A DNA stretch of 64,000 nucleotides from Cryptomeria japonica (GCF_030272615.1 NC_081412.1:672589823-672653822), one strand, 5' to 3'; shown: positions 35,568 through 48,891, counted from the stretch's first letter. The notes: generated by a model not told the origin, from the sequence alone. Made by a program: numbers and translations.

Positions 35568-38004
35568 ATGGAGGCTGGTTCTTTTTTTGTTCCTACTTTC
35601 ATTACAAATCCCACTATAATAGAGGTTAAGGACCATCTAAGATCTGTATCCAAAATATGCCCACATATTGCTACTTTGGATGATTTAGTCGATGCTTTTT
35701 CGAGGGTTCCTGAAGGTGTTGTCTATGTTGAGGATGTCAGAGCTTACATCCACTGCAACCTAGAGGACTTGGGAATAGCTAAAATCAAAACAATGTACAT
35801 TTTTGAACTATTGATCAATTCTGAAATCATCAAGCCCGAATTCAAGGATATCATAGACCTAGGGTTAAACAGAATCTTGGAAATTCCTGAATTTGAGGAT
35901 GAAATAATTTGGTATGTGCTGAGCAGGGTTCATTTTGAATTCATCTGGTTGGATATACCACATAAGATCACCATGGAGGCAATTAGGGCTATCACCAGTT
36001 TACTGTGGGTTGGATAGAAACCAAAAAAGAAGGTATCACATGATCAAATCAACAAGCTCACAGGTGTGACATATGATAATCGGTCAATGAGAGTCAGTAC
36101 CATTATTGACAAGGATGTCAAATTTTCTAGCATGATAATAGGTTACAAGGTAACCTAGTCTAATTGACTTAAATTAGTTTCTAGTTCTTGCATTTTTGTT
36201 GCTTATCAAATGCTGAAGAAGGATAAAAAATATGATCTGTGTAAATGGATGAAAGATGAATTGATCATAAACTTAGGGAAGGTAAAGGGAGAAAAGAAGG
36301 GAGTCTTCTGGTATGGGAATCTGATAGTGTGCCTAATGCTTTTCTTTTTTAATGAGATACCAGGTTTTGGTAAAATGCAATGGGTCTTTGATATACTGGT
36401 AGGTAGGAAAATCAAGGATGCTATTACCGGTTTTGGAACAAAAAGAGATGAAAATTTTTAGGGATACTTCAAATCATTTCAGAAGGCCATGAAATCTAGA
36501 GAAAGAATTCCAAAGCACATAGTTGAGAAATTCTCAACTGAAATCTGTTTCATGGTGAAAAAGATGAAACTCTTATGGAAGTTGTTACACCTTGGAAGAT
36601 ATGGATTGAGGAAATGGGCTATGAGTTAGATGTAAACATTTTGGATGCATATGCCAAGATGCTTATAGATGCACCGGTAGATGAATCTGAAAAATCTTTC
36701 AGAACTGCCAAGCAGAAAGGACATGAAGTTAAAATAGAATTCAATCAGAAGAAGAGAGAGAGAGGCAGCAGAAGAAATTAAGTCAGTTTGTTGAAAAAGT
36801 TTCTAAAGATATTAAAAATATAATTGAAGCCTCATCGGCCAAAGGAGAAGAATTCAAGAAGAGGAAAGAACCTGAAGTTCTCATTGCACCAATTACTTCA
36901 GACACTAAGACTGAGGATGGAATTCTTCTATCTTTCAAAAGGGTGCAGCAAAAGAAAGTTGAAGATCCAAAGAAGAAAGTTGAGGAGCCTAGGGGGCAAC
37001 CATCAAGATACCAAAAGAAAAATAGCTAAGAGGAAGCATACTTAGAAGAAAAGGCCAGTAAGAGAAACCCCTGCACCATCTACCAAGAAGGAGGGAGACT
37101 TAGATGAAGCTATTGTAACCGGTAATGTAACTATAATTCCACCTAAGTCCTGTGATGAACTGATAGATGAGATAACTAAGGATGGTATTTTGAAGAACAT
37201 TCAATTCTATTATGAACACTTGGATGATGATGAACAAAAAGAAATTCAGGAAGCAATTTTATTACACCTAGATATATATAAGAAAGCTCTAAGAGAAATT
37301 GAAAAGAAAATACTAGCATAGCTATATAAAAATCTAAATGATAGAATATTATCTATTGTTGAGGAAGATCGACAAATAAAGATTCAAGAATTACTAGCTA
37401 TTTGTGGTTCAATCACCCCAAAGGAGTTGAATATGTGCCTTGAAATTGCTAATAAAACAATTTTCCGTAGTAGGCACAATACAGTTAGCTTTATGATAGG
37501 TAGGGTTAAAGAAATAATCATTGAAACCCATGAGGCATGGGTCAAATTATTTGTAGACAACCCTATTTTCTTTACATCACCAAAAGTTAAACCTAAGTCT
37601 GACAACACAGACATCTCGGTTGATGGAAAAAGCAAAGGTGTAGTGGGTGACCCACCCAAAATTTTGAAAGATGTTGAGAAATTGAATGCAGAGTTACCAA
37701 TAGAAAAAAATATACATGATAAAGAGGAGTTATTGACAGATAAGGATAGTGTGCATACACTGGTAGATACACAAAATGTACAAGTTATATATGTTGAGGA
37801 TAATAGTCCTCTAGATCAAAATGTACAAGTTAAGGATACAACAAATGAGGTACCGATAGTAGAAGATGTTGCACCAAGTGGCAAAGCCATTGGTGCAAAA
37901 GAAGTTGATATTGAAGGAAATAAACTCGAAGAGAAGGAGCAAGAGAAAAATCTGGAAGGAGAAAAGGAAAAGGAAATTCAAACTAAAATAAGTGCTTCAA
38001 CACA
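35568..38004 (+). pseudogene. Element B ORF2, part 1 (unknown protein)
   Basis: The start at 35568 opens 149 codons with the family blocks PTFI-NPTI-E-KD-LR, VEDVRAYIHCNLEDLG and EIPEFEDEIIWYVLSRVH. After stops and small shifts the middle domain follows (36110-36760: YQMLKKDKKYDLCKW, GNLIVCLMLFFFNEIPGFGK, GYFKSFQ). A basic linker comes next, then a second helical domain (37130-37570: Q-EIQEAILLHLDIYKKAL, CLEIANKTIF, IGRVKEII-E) and an acidic repeat-like tail. Element C interrupts it at 38004. The strand pattern is predicted to be mainly helical. I recognise no catalytic motif and no known family. Confidence 0.8.
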
Positions 38005-38792
38005 TGTTGGCATTCTACACTCTTATGAGAATAGTTGGTGTTGTCATTGATGGCAACCATCTGGAAACCTTGTGGCATTATAGTAAGACACCAACAGTTA
38101 CCGGTGTTGACATAGACATCTACATACATTGGCAGACACTTCACCAACAGCGGCAACAATGCATACTAGCACCCCAGCTGACAGGGAATAAACTTGTTTT
38201 TATTGTATTTAAATGTAATTATATTTTGTAAATCCGACATGACATATTGTAAAAGACTCATATATATGTATGAGATCTTATAGGTCATTATATAGGAAGT
38301 AAGTAAGAGATAGAGGATGATATTATGATATATTGATAGCAAAGGTTTTGGTAATGGAATGAGCTTAAACCGGTACTGAACTTGACATAGTTGATGATAT
38401 TTTGAAGCAGTGCATTGTATTGGATTTCATAATCCATTTTGGTAGTCAGTGTGACTCTTATTTAGCAGTGCACTCTAGACAGTTGGCCTTCCTGCATGTG
38501 CAGGACCCTCATTGTAAGTAATATTTATCCATTGGCCAATGAGTGAATATTGTGGGTCACAAATCCCATTGAGGTTTTTCCCACACCGGGTTTCCTCATT
38601 AAAAATCTTGTGTTATGATGTGTTTTCTATGTTGTCTTTATTGTTCCTGTTTATTGTATTAATTCTTATTTACCGATACACTATTTCGGGATGCAAAGTT
38701 CTTAATAAGTTTAAATATTCTGCTAACCAATTAGATACTGATTCACCTCCCCTCCTCTCTTAGTATCTTTGGGACTATCATTAATCCTAACA
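38005..38792 (+). repeat. 5' LTR of element C
   Basis: It carries the conserved CCTGCATGTGCAGG hairpin at 38491-38504 and a terminal ATTAATCCTAACA. It differs clearly from the 3' LTR, including a rearranged stretch near 38080-38190, so the insertion is not recent. Confidence 0.9.
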
Positions 38793-38793
38793 A

Positions 38794-38805
38794 TTGGTAT
38801 CAAAG
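38794..38805 (+). promoter_or_regulatory. Primer-binding site of element C
   Basis: TTGGTATCAAAG follows the LTR. It has one change from the initiator Met tRNA-type site, and the same variant occurs in D. Confidence 0.85.
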
Positions 38806-38863
38806 CTTGGTCCTCTATTTTCAAAATCCTAACAACTTGAGGAAGATTCTGACACCGGTACAA

Positions 38864-39978
38864 ATGGAGAACTTAAGAAAATAATTGGAAGGAGCTCTTG
38901 TAGACTATGATGTAGAGAAGTTGAAGAATATCAAACTTGAAGATGATCTGAGGACTGCACAGGAATTCATTTAACGACTTCAGGAGAATCTTACTATAGC
39001 TCGAAATAAAAGAAAAGAACTTCATGAGAAGATGTAGAATGATAATGATGAAAAGGAAACTCTTAATGAACTTGTGAACAAGTTGAGACAAGAAAACCAT
39101 ACTATGAAGAATGAAATGAAAGATATGACTATGAGGTTTTGTAAAGACATTGAAGATAGGAAGAAGAATGAAGATGACTTGACTAGGAGACTCAGTGATG
39201 CTGGAAATGAAAATCTAAGACTCAATCATGAAAATGATATGTTGAAGACAAATCTGATTCACATGCAACATGATAAAATTGAACTTATGAGACAAAAGGG
39301 AATTCTGGAAAATGAGTTGGCTACTGCAAATCAACACAAAGGGAAATTCAAGAAAAGTTTAGAGGAACTTGATGATATGCTGAAAAGTTAGAAACCAAAT
39401 GGAGATACTAATGGAATTGGATTTGAAGTTGGAGAAAGTTCTGGTACTGTAAACAATCATGATCATAGTAAATCGGTAAGACAACCTAATGGTTACAAGT
39501 TTAATGACAAATGTTTCAAATACAACAAATATGGTCATAAAGAAAATCAATGTAGATTTAGAAATAATCATAACATTAATGCACCCACCGGTCAATGTTC
39601 CAAATGCAAAAAAGTTGGTCATAATTCAGAAAACTGCAGAATGAATGTGAAATGTTATGTTTGTGGAAGATATGGACACTTATCTAATCAACACAGAACA
39701 CAAACTGGCATAGGCTATGGAAAAGCTATTCAGGGGAATAATGTGACTTGTTATGCTTGAAACAAAATTGGACATATTGCAAAATTCTATAGAAGTAAGA
39801 CTTCATCAGAAAATAATAAAGGATCGAGTTTGAAAGGAAAAGAAAAGGTAGATGAGGTAAAGCAAGAATTTTCAAAATAATGGATTAGGAAGACAGATCA
39901 AAATATTGATGAGATTATTTCTTCATCGGTAGAACAGAGTATTACTCCACTGACAAGGGATTCTGCATCCAATTGAGA
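38864..39978 (+). pseudogene. Element C gag: coiled coil and four knuckle units
   Basis: The ATG at 38864 begins a frame with two or three stops. A long coiled coil occupies about 38880-39390; 105 codons (39074-39391) are still open and rich in Lys, Glu, Asn and Asp. The four knuckle units lie between about 39510 and 39800. Unit 1 has lost its second Cys (CFKY). Unit 2 (CSKC...GH...C) is intact. Unit 3 has lost its last Cys. Unit 4 contains a TGA in place of a Cys codon. The order matches B and D. Confidence 0.8.
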
Positions 39979-40250
39979 AATAACCCTTTGGGGGTATTGC
40001 AACAAATTGAATATCATGCAGATTACCCTCGGTTGATGGTGAGAAGATAGATTTCTTATTTACCGGTAGATGTGTTCAGTTTTCACTTAACCAACGGGCA
40101 TTTGATGCGGTTGTTGAAAGAAATGTCATTATAAATCATTAGATTTCCCTCATTTTTTATCCATCTAGCATTCAAAATCAGCAGAGAGAGTGAAAAAGAG
40201 CTTTCTTTCAAGCATTCAAATATTATCAGGCAGCTAAAGGTATTTTTCAA

Positions 40251-43200
40251 ATGGCTTCATCTTCTTCTCCCAAATTTATTACAAACACTACTATCATGGA
40301 AAACTTAAAATGCCCTAGGCCCATGTTTAAGATAATTCTCGAAGTAGCTAAGAAAGATGATTGCATAGGTGCTTTTTAAAAATTTCTAGAGGTGTAGCTT
40401 ATGCTGAAGATCCTAGGATTTATATTCATTGCAACATTAAAGAATTAGGTTCTGAGGAATTGTTGAAAATGTTTAGAACCATAATTTGTAATGAAAATGG
40501 CACTATCAAACCTAAAGACAAAATTGTGGAGACTTTAGGTTTAGTTGAGATACTGAATATCCCTGAATTTCTGGAAGAAGTAGTGAGAATTGTCCTAAGT
40601 AGGGCACACGGAGAATTTCTATGGTTGGATTCTGTCTGCAAATTTATCCAGCAAGCAATTAGGGTAGTAATAGGTTTACCCTCAACCGGCAATAGACTAG
40701 ACAAAACAAAAAAAGTTCCTAACAACAAAGTAATAACCCTAATTGGAGCAACATCAGATAGTAGATCACTAAGAGTGAATGACATCAAAGACATCAATGT
40801 GAGATTCATAAGTATGATACCTGGTTATAAGATTACACATGCAAACTGACTTAATTCAGTTTCTAGTCTTTGCATTAATAGTGCTTATGAAATGGTCAAC
40901 AAAAATGCAATGATTGATGTATGTGAATGGCTAAAGGATGAACTCATAGATAATTTTAAAAAGATTAAAGGAGATAAGAAAGGGACATTTCACTTTGGTA
41001 AACATTTAGTATGCTTAATGTTGTATTTCACTAAGGAAGTTCCCAGTATAGGATAGAAAGACTTTGGATATGACATACCGGTAGGAAAAAAATTACAGGA
41101 AGATTTTACCAGCATGGGAACTGCAAAGGACAACAATATAACTGAATACTTTAAAGCTTCTCAAGCCAAAATGAAAACTAAAGAAAGACTACTGCAGAGT
41201 GTAGTGGACAAATATGATAAAGAAATCTATTTTATAATAAAAAAGAATAAAACATGGATGGAAGTTGTACTTCCTAGGACTGTATGGGTAACTGAAATGG
41301 GTTATGAGGTAGATCTCGACATTATTGAGACTTTGCAAAAGATTTATTAGATGCACAAAGAGAACCAACAAAAGAAGTTTTTGGTAGTGCAGAAACTATT
41401 GAGAGTGGTGTGAAAACAATGAAACAAAGGAAGAAAAGAGAAAAATATATTAGAGATGCATCAAAGAAGGTAAAGGAAATTAGAGAAAATGTTATGAACA
41501 TTATTGGTATAACAGCTAGTGAGCTGGAAGGACTACAACCAGAGGCACTCATTTCAGTGATTGGCACATTTTCTGACAATGAGATACTAGCTAAATTCAA
41601 AAGAGTTGAGAGGAAGAGAAAATATTCATTGGTACCCTCTCTTTCACCCAAAAGAACAAGGACCTTAAGGAAGAAACAATGGGCAGTAAGGCAACTGACT
41701 AAGAAACTAACTCCAAAAAAGAAATAGAAATCGATTATACCTTCATTGGATAATTTGTTGAGTGAGATAACTGATGATGGTAATTTGGTTAATGTAAGTA
41801 AATTTTTTAACACATTCAAAGATTCAAATAAGGAAAGTATTGAAAATAGTATAATTTTAGATTTGGATATATATAAGAAAGTTTTAATTGAAGTTGTGGA
41901 TGATTTGCCCAATGAACTATATAGAAGATTGGATGCTAAGAGGACTGCAATGATGTAATTGGCAAGAAACTAAAATTTGAAAAATTTCTAGTTGTACATT
42001 CGGTTAACTCTAAAGAGGAAATTGATGACCTGATTTGTGAGGCTAACAAATCCGTTTTTGCTAGTGGTCATCGGCAAGTAAGTTTGATGGTAGGTAGAGT
42101 AAATTGGATTGTAGAGGAGACTATTGATAAATGGGATATCTTTTTTGTGGAAAAGAAAAACAAGAGGAAATGAACAAGCCAAAGAAAACATTCAAGGTAT
42201 ATCAAAAGGATAAGGACAAAGGGAAAGGTAAAGTTAGTGGAATACCGAACATCAAGATAGCTGATAATTTGCTATCCACCTTTGGATACTGCATCGACAC
42301 ATATTGTTGATCCACCGGTTACGGAAAGTGAAGGTATCACCCATGATAACACTAATCATGAATCTAAAATACTATTCACCATGAATGTGGATACTCAGGA
42401 AGTGAATATTGTTGTGGATAAGGACACTACAAAGGTTAAGGATGATAATGTTGTTAGTGGCAACATTGCTGAAAAACTGGTAGAGACTGTTGAGGTTGAG
42501 ATCCCAATTGAGCAATCATTACAAACAAAGCAACCATTGAATACTAGGAAGGGCTATCCCACATTAATGGTTCCCACTTTCTCCAACAAAGGAAAAATGA
42601 GATGGAAGAAAAAAAATATTGGAGGGGGTTTGAGTGAAGTGGGGGTGTTCGAATTGGGGGTTTGAGAAATGGTTTCCACTTCTCTAAAGCTTTCTACATT
42701 TTTTTGTAGACTTTTGGCCTTCAAGCCTCTGGTTGAAGGCTCAAATGGAATGATCTTGACAACCCAAAATGTAGTATGGTAGTCCATGAAGCAAGCTTTC
42801 CAATGACTATAATTTTATTACATCTTGAGTTTATTATGAACTTGTTTTTTTAATTTTACCAAACATAGGTTTTTCACCGAACATTAACTTCTCTGTCCAA
42901 CGCATTGAGAAAAATAGGAAACTAATTCAAAAAAATTCTAAAAAATATCTATGCCCCAGGTATTGATGTCTTCTTTCTAATAAAAAAAATAAAATTGAAT
43001 TTTGATATATATATATATATATATATATAAATAACAAGTTATGTGTTCAAACTCAAACCTATGTTTGAATTATGACTAGTTGGAATTCAAAACTTAATCA
43101 AATGAAAAATATTCAACATATCACTATCAAACCATATGCAAGCCCTAGATATTGATGTTACAAACCAAAATTCGAAAGAGTTGAGTTTTTATCATTTATA

Positions 43201-44562
43201 GAAAAAAAGTTATGCATTTCAGGAGGCACATCACTCTTAGAAAATGTAGTTTTCTATAAAAAACTACTTTTCGAGGGAGATGGAAAAATTTAAAAAAAAA
43301 TCCTTCAAAAAAATTTGGAAAAAAAAAAAATATAATCTATAGACAGAATGATACAAATCACTAATTTACATCATCTACAAATTCTTAATAGTTTAAAAGT
43401 TATAGTTCTCAAAAGTTGAAGATTATTTTAAAAATGTACATCTCAGTGTCAAAAGTGGCAAAAAAGTGGGAACCATTATTGTGAGTTCACCTAGAAGAAT
43501 AATGAAGGTATAGATGCTAGTACATAGAAACCTACTAAGACTGAGATACCGATAGTTGAGCATATAGAGAAACTGATAGAAGCAGAGGTACATATTGAAG
43601 TAGAGAAACTGACAATCACCGAGACACCTAAACAATCAGACAAACCTTTACTGGTTGAAATGCAAACTTAGACTGATCCACCAGAGGATAACACAAGCAA
43701 AGTGGTTACAAATGTTGGAAGCACAGAGGTAATTAAGGTAATAGTTTAGACATCCAACACTTCATCAAGTGAACTCATACCTACTAATGTAACAGAGGTA
43801 CTCCTGGATTCAATCAAGAAGATAACAGATTGTAATGCATTGGCCTACAAGGCAATTTATGACACCATACCAATTCTTAAATTGATTGCACCAAAATGTA
43901 ACATAGATCATGTAAAGGATTCTTTAGGTAAATTGGACACATTGTCCAAATTCATTACCGACAATGTAATAATGGTTGATAAGGTGAATGAGGACACCTT
44001 CAAAGAGAAAGTTGAAAAGGAGAAGGATAAATTCTTTGAGGACACAATAAAGAAGTGTACAGAACACTTGAATACACTATTACTAGACCTGAACACTACA
44101 ATTTTGAAATACAAAGAGCTATACACAGAAACATGCAAACCGCATCTTTTGACAAAAGACATGGAAAAGGAGATCAGCAGAGTATAGAAAGAAATAGATG
44201 ACATAGCTGATAACATAATTGGTTCATCCAAACCTATATCAGTTATTGAGCTGGAAATAGTAGGTTTTGAGGAGAAATTAAAGAAATTTGAGAAAGAGAA
44301 GGCAAGGATTAAGGATAATGCCAAAGAACTTAAGTACAAACTTGGTCGTAAGTTGGACAAGCTAATCTCTTTGAGAAATGAAATCTCTAAGGCATTACTT
44401 CAAGGAGAAAGATCACCGGAAGAGCACATGCATCATCTCATCGAAATGATCCAACAGACTGAGGAAAATGTGAACGACAGCAACAGATTCATGCAGAGTC
44501 TTAATTTGGTTTTGGCACACATATTTCAGATTGTAACCAACCAGTTACAAACTTTGAGGTGA
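40251..44562 (+). pseudogene. Element C ORF2 (unknown protein), with a MITE inside
   Basis: The start MASSSS at 40251 matches D (MASRSS at 59856). A 1-base shift near 40376 separates it from a 162-codon open piece with YAEDPRIYIHCNIKELG and NIPEFLEEVVRIVLSRAH. The middle domain (40880-41390) and second domain (41750-41960, DLDIYKKVLIEVVDDLP) follow, then an insertion at 42566-43477. The C-terminal domain (43840-44562) is the best-preserved in the window. It is a Lys/Glu/Asn-rich helical region with long coiled coils, ending at a stop at 44560-44562. No retroviral enzyme motif is present anywhere between gag and the 3' LTR. Confidence 0.8.
42566..43477. mobile_element. MITE-like insertion, 0.9 kb, in element C
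   Basis: Perfect 15-bp terminal inverted repeats AATGGTTCCCACTTT lie at 42566-42580 and, inverted, 43463-43477. Direct repeats ATT flank them at 42563-42565 and 43478-43480. The interior is AT-rich and non-coding, with an (AT)n run at about 43003-43029. ORF2 of C continues on both sides. The superfamily is unclear because the exact end and target-site length can be shifted by a base or two. Confidence 0.7.
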
Positions 44563-44768
44563 CATTTTTTTTTGCACTCGTTTGACAATTTTTGATAACC
44601 TTTGTCATTGATGTCAAATGGGGAGTAGTGGACAAAGAAAAATGATTATTCAGAGGAGATCACTTGCTCAGGAGGAGCACATCTTTTTGGTAACTTTCTG
44701 GACTTCAGTTTTGGAACAGTTTTTGGATTTTTCTCATGAGTGTTGCCATCAATGCCAAAGGGGGAGAT

Positions 44769-45546
44769 TGTTGGCATTCTACACTCTTATGAGAATAGTT
44801 AGTGTTGTCATTGATGGCAACCATCTGGCAACCTTCTCACATTCATCTAGTAAGAAACCAGTAGTTACCAGCACTGACATAGATATCTACATACATCGAC
44901 ATAGACATCTACATACACCAGCAGACACTTCACTAGCCGATACGGAATAAACTTTTGTTTATTGTATTTAAATATAATTATCTTTTGTAAAGCTGACATG
45001 GCATATTGTAAAAGACTCACATATATGTATGAGATCTTATAGGTCATTATATGGGAAGTAAGTAAGAGATAGAGGATGATATTATGATATAATTGATAAC
45101 AAAGGTTTTGGTAATGGAATGAGCTTAAACTAGTACTGAACCTGGCATAGTTGATGCTATTTTGAAGCAGTACATTGTATTGGATTTCATAATCCATTTT
45201 TTTAGTCAGTGTAACTCTTATTGAGCAGTGTGCTCTAGGCAGTTGGCCTTCCTGCATGTGTAGGCCCCTCATTGTAAGTAATATTTATTCATTGGCCAGC
45301 GAGTGAATATTGTGGGTCACAAATCCCACTGAGGTTATTCCCACACTGGGTTTCCTCATTAAACATCTTGTGTTATGGTGTGTTTTGTATGTTGTCATTA
45401 TTGTTCCTGTTTACTGGATTAATTCTTATTTATCGGTACACTATTTTCGGATGCAAAGTTCTTAATAAGTTTAAATATTCTACTAACCGATTAGATATTG
45501 TTTCACCCCTGTCTCAGTATCTTTGGGACTATCATTAATCTTAATA
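44769..45546 (+). repeat. 3' LTR of element C
   Basis: It follows the purine tract CAAAGGGGGAGAT. It ends in ATTAATCTTAATA where the 5' LTR has ATTAATCCTAACA, so its terminal CA has decayed. Confidence 0.9.
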
Positions 45547-46340
45547 GCACAATCCTTAGAGAAAAAGGGAAAGGAATTAGGAAAGGAACTGACAACCACT
45601 ACCCCATTGTTGGAAATTAACACTATAAATGTTGAGAAGAAGAGCATAACATAGATGAGTTCAATCGAACTCATGATGATTGTTGCTCAGAAAATGATCA
45701 AGGAAGGGACAGAGGAGAAGAAAACTATTGATCATTCCACTCCAATTTTGTACCAATTGGTCCCAGAATGCCATATTGATAAGGGAGCAAGCCCATCTGG
45801 CAAACTCAAGATACTGATAGAGCACATTTCAAAGGAATTTCAATCAGTGCAACAAATCTCTAACCGACATGCTCTAGACTAGTTTGCTCAGGTCAAAAGG
45901 GCCAGTTTTGATCAATTGATTGAGTTAGATAAGGTACAGATAGCAGATAGATTGAAAATGATAGATGATGCCTTGAAACAATGTACAAATATATACCGGG
46001 CATGTTGCAACTCAAGTTTACTTACTATAGATAAAGATAAAAACATTAAAGATATTTAGAATAAAATTGCTAGCATTGTAAATAACTTTGATGGTGTAAA
46101 TTCTTTAACCACATCAGTAGATGGTCAAATTTTGTTGTTAGAAGTTTAAATTTCAGCTCTTGAAAGAGACAAAGATAAAATCATATAGAGAGCTAAAGAG
46201 ACCAGAGGGTTAGTGAGTCCCCGGTTGGACACACTACATGTACATAGGGAGTGTATAGATATGATGGGGAAGCCCACACTAACAGATTTCAAAGAAAAAT
46301 AATCTCATGCACACATCCTAAATGAACTTGTGTCAATATT
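45547..46340 (+). pseudogene. Element B ORF2, part 2 (C-terminal coiled-coil domain)
   Basis: The frame resumes after element C. A 75-codon open piece (45655-45882) includes SSIELMMIVAQK, paralleled in D by the MSPTEVMIVATQK piece. It continues, with stops, through a helical region to VSPRLDTLHVHRECIDMM near 46205-46265, paralleled in D by MSPRLDSLGVHKRECMDMI. That C-terminal phrase is one of the best family landmarks. Similarity ends near 46370, where an unrelated insertion begins. Confidence 0.75.
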
Positions 46341-46369
46341 AGGGACATCCAAATCCGATCAGGGGATAA

Positions 46370-48600
46370 GCATACATATCTATGTCATACTTTAGGCTAA
46401 CGATACCTATTCCATCTAGAAGGGTTCTAACTGAAACCCTTCTGGCCGGACTGACTTGGCGACCACGTAGTGCTCCCGTGGCAACATATTTCCAGTTGGA
46501 AACGTTCTGGCCAGAATGTTTCTATCCTTTCAATATGTTACACTATAGAAAATAATAAATATTTTGAATAGTTCTGGTCAGAATGGTTCTGGTCAGAACT
46601 GTCTATGTGGAATGCCAAGTGGCAACCACATCAACAAAAAATGATGATTTTCTAAAAGTTGTCAGTTCTGCAATAAAATTCAATAGGTAAATTAAACTTA
46701 TTAAAAAAAAAAAAATACCCTTTTGTAGAGATTGAAGTCACTATTCTACTAATATAATTTTTATAATGTTTTGATTACATTTAATATATACAAAATTAAA
46801 AATACTACGACTAGGTATTCTTTTGTTCTATAACAAGTTGGTTTGAAAAACAAAAGAAAATATTGAATCACTTCAGAAAAATTTGAAAAAAATATGGTTC
46901 ACTAGAAGAGAGAGTCTTCTCCAAAAGGGTATTTTTATTTTTTTGATTATCATAAATTGAATAGACAAATTGTGGTGGGAGACAAAAACTGTCAAATTCC
47001 GACATATTCAACTTTCGAATTCTACAAATGGGTCAGTGCAAGAAGATGAGTCCACTTTTTGGCCAAAAAGTGGAAGTGTTTTCCCTGATTTTCAGATTTT
47101 GTCTCATTTGAGCTTAAATTTTGAAACACTTAGAGATTGAATCTTGGAAAAAGTCAGTAATATAAAAGATAGCCCTCTGAGTGTACTTTCCAAATATATA
47201 ATTTATTTTAATACCCACATAATAAAAAATAACTTTTTAAATGGAGTTCTGAAAACTATGTTTTAAAAATGCCTGTTTCAGGACCATACCATGCATGTGT
47301 ACGACCCACACTTTTTGACACAATTAAAATTATTTTCTCAAACCGTTTTGGGAAATGGTTTGTAACACACTGAAGATTGATGAGCATATTTTTTTGTATT
47401 TTTTTTTCTAATATTTTTTTTTTAATTAATTTTTTAATGGCCGTAATTATCTTTTTAAAAATTTGACGTGTACGACCCACATAATTTGATGTAAACTTAA
47501 CATTTTTTGATTTTTTTTTTTTAAATACAAAAGAATTTTGTGTAGATTGATGACATATAATTTTTTTTCCAAAATTCTTTAAAATAAAAAAGTTATTAAA
47601 TTAACAAAATTAGTTAATATTTCAAATTTATGGACCCAATTTAGTATAAATTAAATGAAAAATAGTAAAAGTAATCAATTTTTAAATAAATTTACATATT
47701 TAGAATCTAGACAGTATAATCTGAAATGGGTTTTAATTTTGTATAAAAATTCTCTGATTAGAGGCGCGTAAACTATTTCTGAAGTTCATATTTGTGCTTT
47801 CATTCATGGAGATTTGAATTTGCAGGTCCATGTCTCAGGTGTGGCCATCCCAGGCCTAATCCCGAGCCAACTGGCGGGTTGTGGAATCAACTTCCACAAA
47901 ACGGGCCCCCGTTTTCAAACAAGGGCGGATTGTGGAAAAAAAAGGAAAAATGCCATTTAGAAACGGGGGCCCGCTTTTAAACAAAACGGGGGCTCGTTTT
48001 TAGAAACGGGCCCCCGTTTTTAAAAGCGGGCCCCCGTTTTAGAACAAAACGGGGGCCCGTTTTTAAACAAAACGGGCCCCCGTTACCTTTCGGCTCGGGA
48101 GCCCGAAGCACAAACGGGCCCCCGTTTATAAAAGCGCATTTTCCAATGCGCGGACTTCCGCGAATTTGTGACTCATTACCTTGCACTTGCCCAAATCAAA
48201 AAATATACATCAAAAATTAATTTTTTTTTTATGCACTATATATATATGTCATGTATAATAGATATCAAAATTAGATTAAAATAAGTTGATTTACATTTTC
48301 GTTTGTGGTGGGAACTAAAACCCCTAATTTTCAGCATTTTTCAACAATAAAAAAATGGACTTTAAAGCTAAAAAAAACATACAAATTATTGACAAAAAAA
48401 ATTCAAAAAATAGTAGACTTAAACTTCAACAAATTTTACACATTTCATCAGTTTACATCATCTTAAAATCCAAAATGCAAATGACATGTTTATGGTGATG
48501 AAATTGAACAATTATTGTTGTGTTAACCTTTTCCTTTGTAAAAGTGTGACACATGTTTATGCTTTTACCTCGGGACACTTATTTGGAGTTTTTGAAGAAT
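46370..48600. mobile_element. Unclassified insertion in element B with palindromic repeat clusters
   Basis: Comparison with D shows roughly 2 kb of extra sequence between the end of ORF2 and the 3' non-coding region; the bounds are approximate. The left part has TTCTGGYCAGAA palindromes at 46505-46516, 46572-46583 and 46587-46598. The middle is very AT-rich, with GTGTACGACCCACA at 47297 and a near copy at 47468. The right part has a GC-rich array (47898-48130). I could not define terminal repeats or a target duplication. Confidence 0.5.
47898..48130. repeat. Array of ACGGGCCCCCGT-type palindromes
   Basis: About eight copies of AAACGGGCCCCCGTTT or its strand-flipped form (AAACGGGGGCCCGTTT), some with one change, lie in 230 bp separated by short A/T-rich linkers. 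Base composition is very unlike the neighbourhood. Open frames here on both strands come from the repeat. Confidence 0.9.
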
Positions 48601-48891
48601 TCTTATCTGGAAATTTTAAAGCTCATTCAACTTCGATAAGAATTTTGAGAGACATTCTTCTACACATAATTTCATTGATTCATTCATTCTTTATACTGGT
48701 TTTTGGCATTGATGCGAAAGGGGGAGAGGTGTATGTGAAAAAAATTGAAAGAAGAAATATGTATATATGTATAGATCAAAGCTCACATGGCATATATAGC
48801 TCAGGCAGAATAGATTCACATTTCAGGTTCGGCAGTATAGATTGAAACCATTTTTCACATAAGTGTTGCCATCAATGCCAAAGGGGGATAT

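Larger units (their letters stand above)
38005..45546 (+). mobile_element. Element C: four-knuckle LTR element nested in B
   Basis: LTRs at 38005-38792 (788 bp) and 44769-45546 (778 bp) start TGTTGGCATTCTACACTC. The flanks ACACA (38000-38004) and GCACA (45547-45551) are a 4/5 target duplication, and ORF2 of B continues after it. It has a primer site, gag, ORF2 with one MITE-like insertion, and the purine tract. Without the MITE it measures about 6.6 kb. Confidence 0.92.

Noticed and set aside
41322-41912. 196-codon minus-strand frame, and similar frames at 34561-34899, 43908-44360 and 57494-57844
   Set aside because: They are antisense to the family's gag or ORF2. The sense strand has the conserved protein blocks in several copies, and Lys-rich coding yields open Phe/Ser/Leu frames on the other strand.
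47792-48186. Frames on both strands rich in Gly, Pro and Phe
   Set aside because: They come from the GGGCCCCC palindrome array.
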